DNA from: RGIG6353 sp045653035
GTDB lineage: Bacteria > Bacillota > Clostridia > Oscillospirales > SIG627
Direction: 5' to 3'
Length of the DNA: 64,000 bases
Assembly (NCBI GenBank): GCA_045653035.1
Contig: JAZOLO010000009.1
Span: 5,403 to 69,402, forward strand
Every line of letters starts with the position of its first letter. Position 1 is the stretch's first letter. Positions 49,339 to 57,632 of the stretch are shown piece after piece. Under the pieces are notes generated by a model. That model was given only the letters and a program-made list of their open reading frames with translations, did not search any database and was not told the origin of the DNA. A program made the position numbers and the translations under genes.

Positions 49339-50634
49339 ATGAGTATTTTTTACGATATTGAGGAATATGAGGAATATTACATGTCAAGAGATAAAAAGGG
49401 AGGAAGGGTGATACTTCACTCGGATTTGAATAATTTTTTTGCATCTGTCGAAACCCTTTTCTCAAAAGAACTGAAAAACGTCCCCCTTGCGATTTGCGGA
49501 GATAAAGAGGCAAGACATGGCATAGTACTTGCCAAAAACGAGCTTGCAAAAAAGTATGGTGTGAAAACGGGGGATACAATATCTCTTGCTTTAAAAAAAT
49601 GCCCTTTTCTCGTTACCCGTCCCTGTAGATACGAGGAATACGTAAAAGAGTCCAAAAGGGTGCGAGAAATATATCTGTCCTTTGCCACCCGTGTAGAATC
49701 CTTTGGAATAGACGAAGCGTGGATTGACGTAACAGACCTTGCCGAGAGGGAGAAAGGGACGGATATTTTCACTTCGGGCAAAAAAATCGCCGAAAGGATA
49801 AGAGAGAGAGTAAAAGCCGAAACGGGTCTTACAGTATCCGTCGGAGTAAGCTTTAACAAAACCTTTTCAAAGCTTGCCTCTGATATGAAAAAGCCTGATG
49901 CCGTAACGGTGATTTCATTTGAGAATTATAAGGAAAAGGTATGGAATTTGCCTGTTGAAAATTTGCTTTTCGTAGGCAGACGCACCAAGGAGGAGCTTCG
50001 GAAATTCAAGATAGAAACAGTGGGCGACCTTGCCCGTCAAAAAAGGATACTCCTCAAAAACGAGCTTGGTAAAAGCGGTGAGCTTTTATGGGACAGAGCA
50101 AACGGATTTGACCTGTCACCCGTTGAATATTATCACAAGAGCACCCCTACAAAATCCGTGTCCGTCAGTACCACCATGCCCTATGACGCTACGAACTTTG
50201 AGGAGTCGAGTTCAGTAATATCCACTATATCTGACGGTATATCCGAGGAGCTGAGACGAAGAAACACCAAGGGGGGGACAGTAAAGCTTTTTGTGAAGTA
50301 CTCCGACCTTTCTTCCTTTGTAAGACAACAAAAGCTTCCCGAGAGAACGTATTCCTCTCTTGATATTTACCTTACTGCAGTAGCCCTTTTCAAAGACAGT
50401 GTCGATTTTTCAAAGCCAGTTCGGGCAATAGGTGTTGGCGTTGACGATTTTTTGGAGATGAGCGATGAGCAAATGAGTATATTCTCCAATGCTTATGAAA
50501 CCGCACTTGATAGAGTACTTGATAAAACAAGAGAAAAATACGGAGACAGAGTAATACAAAGAGCAAGTGTTATGAAAAACTCACGGCTTTCGGAGTTTGA
50601 CAAAAAGCACGTTTGCTTTAATTCTGGAATATAA
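49339..50634 (+). CDS. dinB: DNA polymerase IV (Y-family, DinB-like)
   Basis: DinB copies past lesions and lacks proofreading. The 431-aa product from ATG 49339 (SD GCAGGTG) has the palm motifs ILHSDLNNFFASVE near residue 25 (metal Asp) and ESFGIDEAWIDV near residue 119 (the Asp-Glu pair), then TVSVGVSFNKTFSKLASDMK and a little-finger domain at the C terminus (LVKYSDL-like LFVKYSDLSSF). The helix-hairpin-helix-like LLFVGRRTKEELRKFKI is also present. An alternative start at ATG 49381 (MSRDKK) is less likely. It ends in a strong terminator. Confidence 0.94.
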   Translation: MSIFYDIEEYEEYYMSRDKKGGRVILHSDLNNFFASVETLFSKELKNVPLAICGDKEARHGIVLAKNELAKKYGVKTGDTISLALKKCPFLVTRPCRYEEYVKESKRVREIYLSFATRVESFGIDEAWIDVTDLAEREKGTDIFTSGKKIAERIRERVKAETGLTVSVGVSFNKTFSKLASDMKKPDAVTVISFENYKEKVWNLPVENLLFVGRRTKEELRKFKIETVGDLARQKRILLKNELGKSGELLWDRANGFDLSPVEYYHKSTPTKSVSVSTTMPYDATNFEESSSVISTISDGISEELRRRNTKGGTVKLFVKYSDLSSFVRQQKLPERTYSSLDIYLTAVALFKDSVDFSKPVRAIGVGVDDFLEMSDEQMSIFSNAYETALDRVLDKTREKYGDRVIQRASVMKNSRLSEFDKKHVCFNSGI

Positions 50635-50659
50635 AAGGAGACGTAAAACGTCTCCTTTT
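50633..50659 (+). terminator. Terminator of dinB
   Basis: A 12-bp perfect stem (50633-50644 with 50648-50659, 3-nt loop) overlaps the dinB stop codon and ends in T residues. Confidence 0.9.
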
Positions 50660-50661
50660 TG

Positions 50662-50689
50662 TCATAATCGGCAGACCTCCACATAGCAT
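50662..50689 (+). promoter_or_regulatory. SigE-type promoter for the spoIIIA operon
   Basis: ATAA (50664-50667) lies 14 bp from CATAGCAT (50682-50689), resembling the sigma-E -35 (ATA) and -10 (CATAnnnT). No sigma-A pair is visible. spoIIIA is a classic sigma-E target, so the position, 20 bp before the ATG, makes sense. Confidence 0.6.
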
Positions 50690-50708
50690 TATAAAAAAGG
50701 AGAGTCCA

Positions 50709-51605
50709 ATGGAGAGAATATACCACTATCTTCCAGAAAAAGTCTCATCAGCACTAAGATCTCTTTCGCCTGAGCTGAAAAAAGAAATTACCGAAATAAG
50801 ACTGAGGAAAAACGCCCACGCATCACTTTCTACCTATTCAAAAAATCTTTTCTTAAATGTTGACGGAAAGGTAACGAATAAGATAAAAGAGAGCCTTACT
50901 TGTGACGCAAAGGATATTGCTCTTATAGTAAATCGCTTTTGCCAAGGGTCTGTGTACAGATACATGTCCACAATAAATACGGGCTTTATCGTAACGGATG
51001 ACGGAGTAAGAGTTGGAGTATGCGGAGAGGGAATATATGACGGTGGAAAGATAAACTCGGTATCCTCTTTTTCTTCGGTGAATATAAGACTCTCACGTGA
51101 AATAGACAGTGCAGGGGATGCTATATCAAAATATCTTGCAGCCCACAAAAACGCATCAGTCCTCATAGTATCACCTCCGGGCTACGGAAAAACCACAGTC
51201 ATAAGGTCGGTGGCAAAAGCTATAAGCGGGGGTAAGTTTTCTTCTCCTTTAAGAGTAAGCGTAATAGACGAAAGAGGAGAGATACTCCTCGGGGAGTGTG
51301 ACGGACTCATTGACCGCTTTCTCGGGTATTCCAAGCCCGACGGAATAGAAATTGCAGTAAGACTCTTTTCGCCCGAATACGTAATATGCGACGAAATAGG
51401 ACTTTCTGACGACACAAAGGCACTCCTTTCCGTTCAAAACAGCGGAGTGCCCTTTATCGCTACAACTCACGGAAGAACACTTGTCGATGCTTTGAAACGT
51501 CCTAATATAAAAGAGCTTGTAGAGCATGGAATATTCGACACCTTTGTGAGAATAGAGAAAAGCGAAAAAGAGTCGGTTTGTGTATTTGAGGAGATTGAGA
51601 GATGA
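50709..51605 (+). CDS. spoIIIAA: Stage III sporulation protein AA (ATPase)
   Basis: SpoIIIAA is the ATPase of the SpoIIIA-SpoIIQ channel between mother cell and forespore, related to secretion AAA+/VirB11 ATPases. The 298-aa protein has Walker A SPPGYGKTT near residue 157, VIDERGEI near residue 190, and DEIG in VICDEIGLSD. AATTHGRTL near residue 252 is the sensor-like region. SD AAAGGAG precedes ATG 50709, and the stop overlaps spoIIIAB by ATGA. This is the first gene of a complete eight-gene operon. Confidence 0.96.
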   Translation: MERIYHYLPEKVSSALRSLSPELKKEITEIRLRKNAHASLSTYSKNLFLNVDGKVTNKIKESLTCDAKDIALIVNRFCQGSVYRYMSTINTGFIVTDDGVRVGVCGEGIYDGGKINSVSSFSSVNIRLSREIDSAGDAISKYLAAHKNASVLIVSPPGYGKTTVIRSVAKAISGGKFSSPLRVSVIDERGEILLGECDGLIDRFLGYSKPDGIEIAVRLFSPEYVICDEIGLSDDTKALLSVQNSGVPFIATTHGRTLVDALKRPNIKELVEHGIFDTFVRIEKSEKESVCVFEEIER

Positions 51606-52093
51606 AAACCATAGGGCTCATGATTTTGTTCTTTGTACCTACCGCTACAGGCTTTATAAAATCTCAAAGCTATATCGAATCGCGAAATATTTTGCGTGGC
51701 TTTATTTCTCTTGTAAACTTTATTAAGCGAGAAATAACGTCTTATCTTACCCCTCAACAGGAAATATATAAAAAGTTTTACGATAAAAGCCTTGAAAAAA
51801 GCACCTTCCTTTCGGCACTTCGTAAATCGGATGGCGACAATCCCTTTGCTCTGGCACTGGGCGAAAGCAAAAACAAGCTACTTTTAAGCGAGGATACTTT
51901 TGAACTACTTTACGAATTTGGAATTTCCTTTGGAACACTTTCGGAGAAAGAAGAAGTGACAAGATGCGAAAAGCTGATACTCGAGCTTGAAGAAATATAC
52001 AAAGCACAAAAAGAAGAAACAATCGAAAAAACAAGACTTTGCAGAACAGTTGGATGCATGACGGGAATAGCACTTGTTTTGCTTATGTGGTAA
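51602..52093 (+). CDS. spoIIIAB: Stage III sporulation protein AB
   Basis: This 163-aa helical membrane protein is the GspF-like component of the spoIIIA complex. Its N-terminal hydrophobic helix (residues 3-18) is followed by a soluble helical domain (LRGFISLVNFIKREITSYLT) and a C-terminal membrane helix (GCMTGIALVLLMW). SpoIIIAB is normally about 165-170 aa. Start ATGA overlaps the spoIIIAA stop. Position alone makes the assignment strong. Confidence 0.93.
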   Translation: MKTIGLMILFFVPTATGFIKSQSYIESRNILRGFISLVNFIKREITSYLTPQQEIYKKFYDKSLEKSTFLSALRKSDGDNPFALALGESKNKLLLSEDTFELLYEFGISFGTLSEKEEVTRCEKLILELEEIYKAQKEETIEKTRLCRTVGCMTGIALVLLMW

Positions 52094-52105
52094 AGGAGAA
52101 GAAAA

Positions 52106-52300
52106 TTGGACGTAACTCTTATTTTGAAAATAGCAGGGATTGGAACTCTCGTATCCGTTGTTCATCAAATACTCAGCCGTTACGGAAGAGAAGAGCAGGC
52201 GACAATGGTTGCTGTAGCAGGTGTGGTATTGGTGCTCTTTATATTGGTGGAGGAAATGAGTGACCTCTTTCGCACAGTACGGGACCTTTTCGGAATATGA
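52106..52300 (+). CDS. spoIIIAC: Stage III sporulation protein AC
   Basis: This 64-aa protein has two membrane helices, typical of SpoIIIAC. TTG 52106 follows an AAAGGAG SD. Helix 1 is about residues 3-20 (ILKIAGIGTLVSVVHQIL) and helix 2 about residues 30-48, with RYGREEQATM between them, a conserved pattern. Its stop overlaps spoIIIAD by ATGA. Confidence 0.93.
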   Translation: MDVTLILKIAGIGTLVSVVHQILSRYGREEQATMVAVAGVVLVLFILVEEMSDLFRTVRDLFGI

Positions 52301-52680
52301 CACTTGACGTGGTGGCACTTTGCTCTATGGTGGTAGGAGCACTTTTCGTGCTTATCCCCATGAAAGAGCTGAAAAAGGAATATTTCATTTTTGCTACGGC
52401 TGGACTTTCCGTTGTTATTTTTGTTTTTGCCTTGAAGGGTGCAAAACCGCTTTTTCAGTACGTTGAAACTCTTGCCCAAAATGAAGCTTCACTCTATTTA
52501 AAAATACTCTTAAAGGTTCTCGGTATAAGCGTTATAACGAGTCTTACCTCTGAATTTGCAAAGGATATGGGGTCAGAGTCTGTGTCGGGAAAGGTAGAGT
52601 TTGCAGGCAAGGTAGCAATTCTTCTTTGTGCTATTCCCATATATGATAATCTTTTTCTTTTGGTGGAAAGTGTTTTATGA
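52297..52680 (+). CDS. spoIIIAD: Stage III sporulation protein AD
   Basis: This 127-aa protein has four membrane helices and is coupled by ATGA overlaps to both neighbours. The motif KELKKEYFIFATAGLSVVIF in the first half and ITSLTSEFAKDMGSESVSGK in the second match the family, including the conserved GxxxxAxxVE-type ending (GKVEFAGKVAILLCAIPIY). It is part of the mother-cell side of the channel. Confidence 0.95.
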   Translation: MTLDVVALCSMVVGALFVLIPMKELKKEYFIFATAGLSVVIFVFALKGAKPLFQYVETLAQNEASLYLKILLKVLGISVITSLTSEFAKDMGSESVSGKVEFAGKVAILLCAIPIYDNLFLLVESVL

Positions 52681-53792
52681 AAAAGATTTTGCTTGTAGCG
52701 TTGCTACTCTTTGTCCTGTCACCATATACCCTCGGCGAGACTCTTGACGAAAGCATAAGAGCGGAGCTTGAAATAGAAAAGGCAGCAGAAAATATTCCCG
52801 AAACGCTTAAAAACAGTGAGCATAATACCATTTCTTTTAGCCCATCGGGGACACCTGCCGAAAACGGACTTACTCCCCAAAGTATCGTAAAATATATTAT
52901 AAACCTTGCTTTTTCCTCACTCGGTGAAGAAATATATTTTGTTATTACATTTATCGCTTTTATCATAATTTCATCTATGATACACGAAATTGTAGACGGA
53001 ATAGGTAAAGGATATATAGCATCCTCTGTGCATTTTGCAGTGTCGGCGGTAATATCCTCACTTCTTATCTCTCATGTAAACAATGCCCTTATTTCAGCCG
53101 AAACCTACATACAAGAGCTTTCTGTATTTATAACGGGACTCCTACCGTTTTTGGGCTCGGTTGCGCTTGTTGGCGGAGAAATAACAAGTGCGGCAGTAAA
53201 TGAAGCTCTAATACTGACAGCCGTTTCATTTCTTCAGTTTATTCTTGAAGAAATTGCCATTCCGCTTATTCGTATAGTACTCTCTTTTTCTATCGTGGGC
53301 TATGTTTCACGCCTTCCAATCGGGGCACTCTCCGAGCTTATAACAAGCTTTGCCACAAAGCTTGTAACCATATCCTTCGGTGTTCTTTGTGCTATAATAT
53401 ATTTTCAGAATACCGTGACAACAGTAACAGATTCTTTAGCCCTTCGTTCTTTAAAACTTGCGGCAGGAAATTTTATTCCCCTTGTCGGAGGCTTTGTTTC
53501 GGAAGCGTCGGGCACCTTGATTTCGGGTGTACGTCTTGTAAAATCCACTCTTGGAGTTTTTGCAATATGCGTTATTTTCTATACAACAGCATTACCCCTC
53601 GTAAATTTCGGTATAAAAAAGCTATCTCTCAAATTTATAAACGTAATTTCAAAATTTATCAGTGCAGATAAAGAATCGAAGGTAATAGGCGAGATTGTGG
53701 GTGTATATAATATTTTGTCCGCTACGATGATAGCTTCCTCTTGCTTTTTTATTTTTGCAATATCGGTATTTATAAAAAGTGAGGTGGGATAA
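52677..53792 (+). CDS. spoIIIAE: Stage III sporulation protein AE
   Basis: This large membrane component has 371 aa, with a signal peptide at the N terminus (LLVALLLFVLSPYTLG) and about eight helices after residue 85. The NEALILTAVSFLQFILEEIA and SISFGVLCAIIYFQNTV-like stretches are recognisable, as are LAAGNFIPLVGGFVSEASGT and SGVRLVKSTLGV. Position five in the operon confirms it. The start overlaps spoIIIAD by ATGA. Confidence 0.95.
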   Translation: MKKILLVALLLFVLSPYTLGETLDESIRAELEIEKAAENIPETLKNSEHNTISFSPSGTPAENGLTPQSIVKYIINLAFSSLGEEIYFVITFIAFIIISSMIHEIVDGIGKGYIASSVHFAVSAVISSLLISHVNNALISAETYIQELSVFITGLLPFLGSVALVGGEITSAAVNEALILTAVSFLQFILEEIAIPLIRIVLSFSIVGYVSRLPIGALSELITSFATKLVTISFGVLCAIIYFQNTVTTVTDSLALRSLKLAAGNFIPLVGGFVSEASGTLISGVRLVKSTLGVFAICVIFYTTALPLVNFGIKKLSLKFINVISKFISADKESKVIGEIVGVYNILSATMIASSCFFIFAISVFIKSEVG

Positions 53793-54275
53793 ATGGCAGA
53801 GTATCTTACCCTTATTATAACAGTCTCTCTTTTTTGTGGAATAATAAATATTTTTTTTGACGAAAAAGGAATAGGGAAGACGTCACGTACAGTTGTGAAT
53901 CTCGTAATGCTTTCCTGCATTGTAATTCCCGTAATGAAAACCTTGGTATTTTTTCAGGATAACGTTGCAATTCCCGTCATAAACGAAAATAATGCACATA
54001 TAAATGAGATAGACGAAAGCGATACTGTGGCATACAGAAAATGGCTTGCAAAAATTACCGCAGATGAGGTAGAGGATGAAATAGAAAGCTCTGTAAAAAA
54101 ATACACAGGCTTTGAAGTGCGTGCTGAATGTCCTTGGCACATGGAGGGCGAAGACGTTGTATTTGACACGATAAAAATATATACGAACAGTGACGAACGC
54201 TATCATGAAAAAATAAAAAACTCAGTCAAGCTTCACTATCACCTTGATGCAGAGTGTATATCGGTATCAAAATGA
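53793..54275 (+). CDS. spoIIIAF: Stage III sporulation protein AF
   Basis: This 160-aa protein has two N-terminal membrane helices (residues 3-20 and 33-53) and a soluble domain facing the intermembrane space, as in SpoIIIAF. It starts at ATG 53793, one base after the spoIIIAE stop, with upstream SD GAGGTGGG. Its stop overlaps the start of spoIIIAG by ATGA. Sequence conservation of this subunit is low across Clostridia, so position is the main evidence. Confidence 0.9.
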   Translation: MAEYLTLIITVSLFCGIINIFFDEKGIGKTSRTVVNLVMLSCIVIPVMKTLVFFQDNVAIPVINENNAHINEIDESDTVAYRKWLAKITADEVEDEIESSVKKYTGFEVRAECPWHMEGEDVVFDTIKIYTNSDERYHEKIKNSVKLHYHLDAECISVSK

Positions 54276-54775
54276 AGAAATTAAACGAACTTTTTACAAG
54301 CAAGAATACTACAATAATTTTCATACTTATATTCCTCTTAGGACTTCTTCTGGTGCTTCTTCCTTCAAATGAAAAAGAGAAAAATACGACTATTGAGAAC
54401 ACCTTGCGCTTTGATGAAGAAGAATACGAAAAAAATCTTGAAAAAAGGCTTAGGGAAATTGTAGAGGAAATAGACGGCGTAGGTGATGTGAGAGTCATGA
54501 TAACGCTAGAGGGGTCGGCTACCTATTCTTACGCTACCGACGTAACTCATGATGTAAGCGAAAAGGGAAATAGCAAGAAGGAAAGCACCGTTGTACTCTC
54601 GACAGGCACGTCAAGTACAAAAGAAGCTGTAATAAGCGGATATACTCTGCCTAAGGTAAAGGGTGCGGCAGTAGTATGCTCAAAGGAGCTTTCTGCTACC
54701 CTTAAGGGCAAGGTGTTAGAGGTTGTGTCTGCAGCCCTTGGAATTTCAAGTGCAAAAATCAGCGTTACAAATTAG
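54272..54775 (+). CDS. spoIIIAG: Stage III sporulation protein AG
   Basis: SpoIIIAG forms a large ring in the intermembrane space, resembling type III secretion rings. ATG 54272 (MKKLNELF) overlaps the spoIIIAF stop, giving 167 aa. A single membrane helix (residues about 16-33) is followed by an extracytoplasmic ring domain with LREIVEEIDGVGDVRVMITL and VVCSKELSATLKGKVLEVVS. This is the ring-building motif block known for the family. Confidence 0.94.
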   Translation: MKKLNELFTSKNTTIIFILIFLLGLLLVLLPSNEKEKNTTIENTLRFDEEEYEKNLEKRLREIVEEIDGVGDVRVMITLEGSATYSYATDVTHDVSEKGNSKKESTVVLSTGTSSTKEAVISGYTLPKVKGAAVVCSKELSATLKGKVLEVVSAALGISSAKISVTN

Positions 54776-54800
54776 AATTAAATATAATCGGAGGTATCCC

Positions 54801-55541
54801 ATGAACAAACTTGAAAAAATGAAAAGTGAAAGAGTAAACGAAGTGGAAAAGGTAGAATCCCTTGACACCGAGGGGACGGAAGAGGTAAAGGAAGAAAAGA
54901 AATTTTTCTCACTCTTTACCTTCTGGAAAAAGCTCAAAAAAGCAGAAAATGAAGAGGACGGAATAGTAGAGATTGTAGAAAAAGAAGAAAAGCGAGGCTT
55001 CTTAAAATATTTCAATGCTCGCACAGCAGTTCTTTGTGCATCACTCCTCATTATTGCCGTAGCAGGATATCTTAACGTGCATTTTGCCACACTTCCAACA
55101 GACCTTGAGAAAATCGATGAAAATGGCATTTCTATGGATGCACTCAGCCCTGAAAACACAGGGGAAGTAAACGCCCTTACCGAAACAGAGGATTATTTCG
55201 CACTTTCTGTAATAAACCGCGAAAGAGTGAGAGACGAGGCCTTTGAAATGCTTCAGGACCTCACCACTTCAGATGCGGTAGATGCAGTTGCAAAGGCAGA
55301 TGCATACAGTGAAATGACAAGAATGGCAAATGAGATTACAAGCGAAGCAAATATTGAAAGCCTTGTTAAGGCAAAGGGCTTCAATAACTGCGTTGCCGTT
55401 GTAAGCGGTGAGGACGTAAACGTTGTGGTTGAAAGCAGTGGTCTAACTATAAATCAGGTAGCACAAATCAAAGAGATAGTATATCTTGAATGCGGAGTCC
55501 ACCCCGACAATATCAAAATAATTGAAAAAGCAGGCGTTTAA
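54801..55541 (+). CDS. spoIIIAH: Stage III sporulation protein AH
   Basis: SpoIIIAH spans the mother-cell membrane and binds the forespore protein SpoIIQ. ATG 54801 follows SD GGAGGT, giving 246 aa. The long cytoplasmic, charged N-terminal part (residues 1-75) is longer than in Bacillus; the membrane helix is at about 78-93 (LCASLLIIAVAGYLNV). The ring-building domain at the C terminus has NIESLVKAKGFNNCVAVVSG and QVAQIKEIVYLECGVHPDNI, the recognised family pattern. Confidence 0.94.
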   Translation: MNKLEKMKSERVNEVEKVESLDTEGTEEVKEEKKFFSLFTFWKKLKKAENEEDGIVEIVEKEEKRGFLKYFNARTAVLCASLLIIAVAGYLNVHFATLPTDLEKIDENGISMDALSPENTGEVNALTETEDYFALSVINRERVRDEAFEMLQDLTTSDAVDAVAKADAYSEMTRMANEITSEANIESLVKAKGFNNCVAVVSGEDVNVVVESSGLTINQVAQIKEIVYLECGVHPDNIKIIEKAGV

Positions 55542-55544
55542 GCC

Positions 55545-55573
55545 TTGACAAAATATTAAAAAACAGTTAAAAT
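55545..55573 (+). promoter_or_regulatory. Promoter for tRNA-Arg
   Basis: TTGACA (55545-55550) and TAAAAT (55568-55573) are 17 bp apart and begin just after the spoIIIAH stop codon. Confidence 0.8.
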
Positions 55574-55593
55574 ATTAAGCGTTAATAACGCTT

Positions 55594-55668
55594 GCCTGTA
55601 TAGTTAAATGGATATAACAAGCCCCTCCTAAGGGCTAGTTGTGGGTTCGATTCCCGCTGCGGGTACCA
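55594..55668 (+). tRNA. tRNA-Arg (CCT anticodon)
   Basis: The 75-nt tRNA has the anticodon stem AGCCC/GGGCT with loop CT-CCT-AA, giving anticodon CCT (decodes AGG). The D-arm reads TAGTTAAATGGATA and the T-arm GTGGG/CCCGC with TTCGATT. The acceptor stem GCCTGTA/TGCGGGT contains three G-T wobbles. The 3' CCA is encoded. Confidence 0.9.
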
Positions 55669-55706
55669 ACCAAAAGCACAGATGCAAAGCATCTGTGCTT
55701 TTGGTT
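55668..55706 (+). terminator. Terminator of tRNA-Arg
   Basis: An 18-bp perfect stem (55668-55685 with 55689-55706, 3-nt loop) follows, with its first base in the tRNA CCA end. Confidence 0.85.
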
Positions 55707-55768
55707 GTATAAGATTGATAGAACGGGAATCGAACCTGAGAGGGAGACTGTTATTAAGAAAACAGTCA

Positions 55769-55798
55769 GAAAGAGAGGTGGCTTATCACCTCTCTTTC
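55769..55798 (-). terminator. Terminator overlapping the end of the MBL-fold hydrolase gene
   Basis: A 12-bp perfect stem (55769-55780 with 55787-55798, 6-nt loop) includes the last codons and stop (55786-55788) of the minus-strand gene. The following minus-strand sequence is not strongly T-rich. Confidence 0.75.
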
Positions 55799-56400
55799 AT
55801 TTTTTCATCACCTATTGTAGTTTTTTCTCCGTGTCCCGGATAAACAGTAAGGCATTCGTTTAAGAAAAATAGTCTTTCAAGAGACAGGAAAAGGTCGCTC
55901 ATATTACCTCCGTAAAGGTCGCATCTTCCGTATCCTCCACGGAAAAGAGTATCACCGCTGAACAATGCATTTTCGCCAACAAGAACACAGGAGCCTTTAG
56001 TGTGTCCCGGAGTGTGCATTACGCGAAGCTTTTCTTTGCCGAATTCTATTATACTTCCGTCTTTTAAAAGAATGTCGGCAGAGGTAATTATAACATCATC
56101 GAAAGTCAGATATTTTGATGCGTTTTTTTCAGGAGACACGAGAAGCTCTGCATCTGCCTCATGGATACATAACGGAACGTTATAAAGCTTACGAAGAAGG
56201 TCTGCCGCACCGATATGATCAAAGTGTCCGTGAGTCAAAACAACCGAAACGGGGGAAAGCTTCCTTTCGGAAATTATATTTGTTATTCTTGACGGTGAAG
56301 AAGCAGGGTCAACAATTATGCATTTTTTACCGTCTTTTTCAGATACTATATAACAGTTAGTGTCGAATGGTGGAAGTACCAGAGTTATTACGCTTAACAT
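55786..56400 (-). CDS. MBL-fold hydrolase, hydroxyacylglutathione hydrolase-like
   Basis: This 204-aa metallo-beta-lactamase-fold enzyme has the metal motif LTHGHFDHIGAA near residue 57, a C-terminal His in TPGHTKGS near residue 131, an Asp in FSGDTLFRGGYGR near residue 148, and VYPGHGEKTTIGDE near the end. This is the glyoxalase II/YcbL-like group of thioester hydrolases; the exact substrate is not predictable. It is divergent from pfkA, and its gene end lies within a terminator stem. Confidence 0.9.
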   Translation of the reverse strand: MLSVITLVLPPFDTNCYIVSEKDGKKCIIVDPASSPSRITNIISERKLSPVSVVLTHGHFDHIGAADLLRKLYNVPLCIHEADAELLVSPEKNASKYLTFDDVIITSADILLKDGSIIEFGKEKLRVMHTPGHTKGSCVLVGENALFSGDTLFRGGYGRCDLYGGNMSDLFLSLERLFFLNECLTVYPGHGEKTTIGDEKMKER

Positions 56401-56471
56401 ATTTTCACCTCAAAAAAATTATAACATATTGTGATTTTTTTGTCAAACAGTTAAAATATAACTCTTCAATA

Positions 56472-56500
56472 TTGACATATTTTGAAAAAAGGTGTACCAT
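56472..56500 (+). promoter_or_regulatory. Promoter for pfkA
   Basis: TTGACA (56472-56477) and TACCAT (56495-56500) are 17 bp apart, 34 bp upstream of the start at 56535. The -10 is imperfect. Confidence 0.6.
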
Positions 56501-56534
56501 AATAAAAATAGTTTTAGTGTTATTTGGAGGAGTC

Positions 56535-57605
56535 ATGGCAGAAAAAGTTTTTAAACGTATAGGTATTCTTACATCGGGTGGTGATGCTCCTGGTATGAAT
56601 CCATGCTACAGAGCGATAACAAGAGCAATTCTGGCAAACGGTACCGAGGCTATGGGTATCAGACGCGGTTATAAGGGACTTATAGATAACGATATGAAGC
56701 TCTTAAACGATAGAGATGTATCGAATATTATAAATATCGGAGGCACGGCTCTGTATTCTGACCGTTGTCTTGAGTTCAAGACAGAAGAGGGTATGCAAAG
56801 GGCTGTGAAGACTTGTATTGATAACAAGATTGACGGTATCGTTGTTATCGGAGGCGATGGAACGTTTAGAGGTGCACGTGACCTTACAGCAAGAGGAATT
56901 CCTTGTATAGGCGTTCCGGGCACTATAGATAACGACATTGCAAGTACAGATTATACTATTGGTTTTGACACTGCTCTAAATACTGTAGTACAGATGGTAG
57001 ACAGACTCAGAGACACCTGCGAGTCTCATGCACGTTGCGACGTTGTTGAGGTAATGGGCAACGGCTCGGGATATCTTGCACTTTATGCAGGTATTGCAGT
57101 TGGTGCTACTGCAGTAATTACGAAGGAAATAGCCTTCGACGAAGATGCTCTTGTAAATAAGATGCTCGAGTCAAAGCTTAACCAAAAACGTAACTTTATT
57201 ATTGTTGTTTCTGAAAACATGGGCAAGAATTTCTCTGAAAGTCTTGCGGAAATCATACAACAAAGAACGGGAATTGAGACTAAGCACGCAAGACTTTCTC
57301 ACGTACAGAGAGGTGGATCTCCTACACACAAAGACCGTATGATTGCAGCACTTATGGCATTCAAGGCGGTAGAGCTTATTTACGAAGGAAAATCAAACCT
57401 TGTTATTTGTGAACGTGACGGTCAAATTGATTCACTTGACATCAACTTCGCTCTTGATTTTGATAAGTTCTATAAAGGTAAGTTCACCGAAGAGGAAATA
57501 GCAAAGCTTGACCCGAAAGACAGAATTAAGATGGAAGAAATGGCAAAGAGGAAGAGAGAGCATTTCCTCGAAGTATACCATATAAATGATATAATATCCA
57601 ACTAA
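56535..57605 (+). CDS. pfkA: ATP-dependent 6-phosphofructokinase
   Basis: PfkA phosphorylates fructose 6-phosphate to the 1,6-bisphosphate. ATG 56535 (MAEKVFKRIG) follows SD GGAGGA, giving 356 aa. It has ILTSGGDAPGMNPCYRAITR near the start, the nucleotide-binding GGDGTFRGA (the Gly after GGD indicates ATP rather than pyrophosphate use), the catalytic PGTIDNDIASTDYTIGFDTA, MGNGSGYLALYAG and HVQRGGSPTHKDR. The C-terminal tail is longer than in the 320-aa Bacillus enzyme. It is followed by a bidirectional terminator. Confidence 0.96.
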   Translation: MAEKVFKRIGILTSGGDAPGMNPCYRAITRAILANGTEAMGIRRGYKGLIDNDMKLLNDRDVSNIINIGGTALYSDRCLEFKTEEGMQRAVKTCIDNKIDGIVVIGGDGTFRGARDLTARGIPCIGVPGTIDNDIASTDYTIGFDTALNTVVQMVDRLRDTCESHARCDVVEVMGNGSGYLALYAGIAVGATAVITKEIAFDEDALVNKMLESKLNQKRNFIIVVSENMGKNFSESLAEIIQQRTGIETKHARLSHVQRGGSPTHKDRMIAALMAFKAVELIYEGKSNLVICERDGQIDSLDINFALDFDKFYKGKFTEEEIAKLDPKDRIKMEEMAKRKREHFLEVYHINDIISN

Positions 57606-57608
57606 AAT

Positions 57609-57632
57609 AAAAGGGGCTGAAAAGCCCCTTTT
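57609..57632. terminator. Bidirectional terminator after pfkA
   Basis: A 10-bp perfect core stem (57609-57618 with 57623-57632, 4-nt loop), extendable by several A-T pairs, lies between convergent pfkA and the membrane-protein gene. Confidence 0.9.

Noticed and set aside
55639..55863. A plus-strand ORF starting inside tRNA-Arg
   Set aside because: It runs from within the tRNA through its terminator into the antisense end of the MBL gene; no SD, low-complexity reading of structural DNA.
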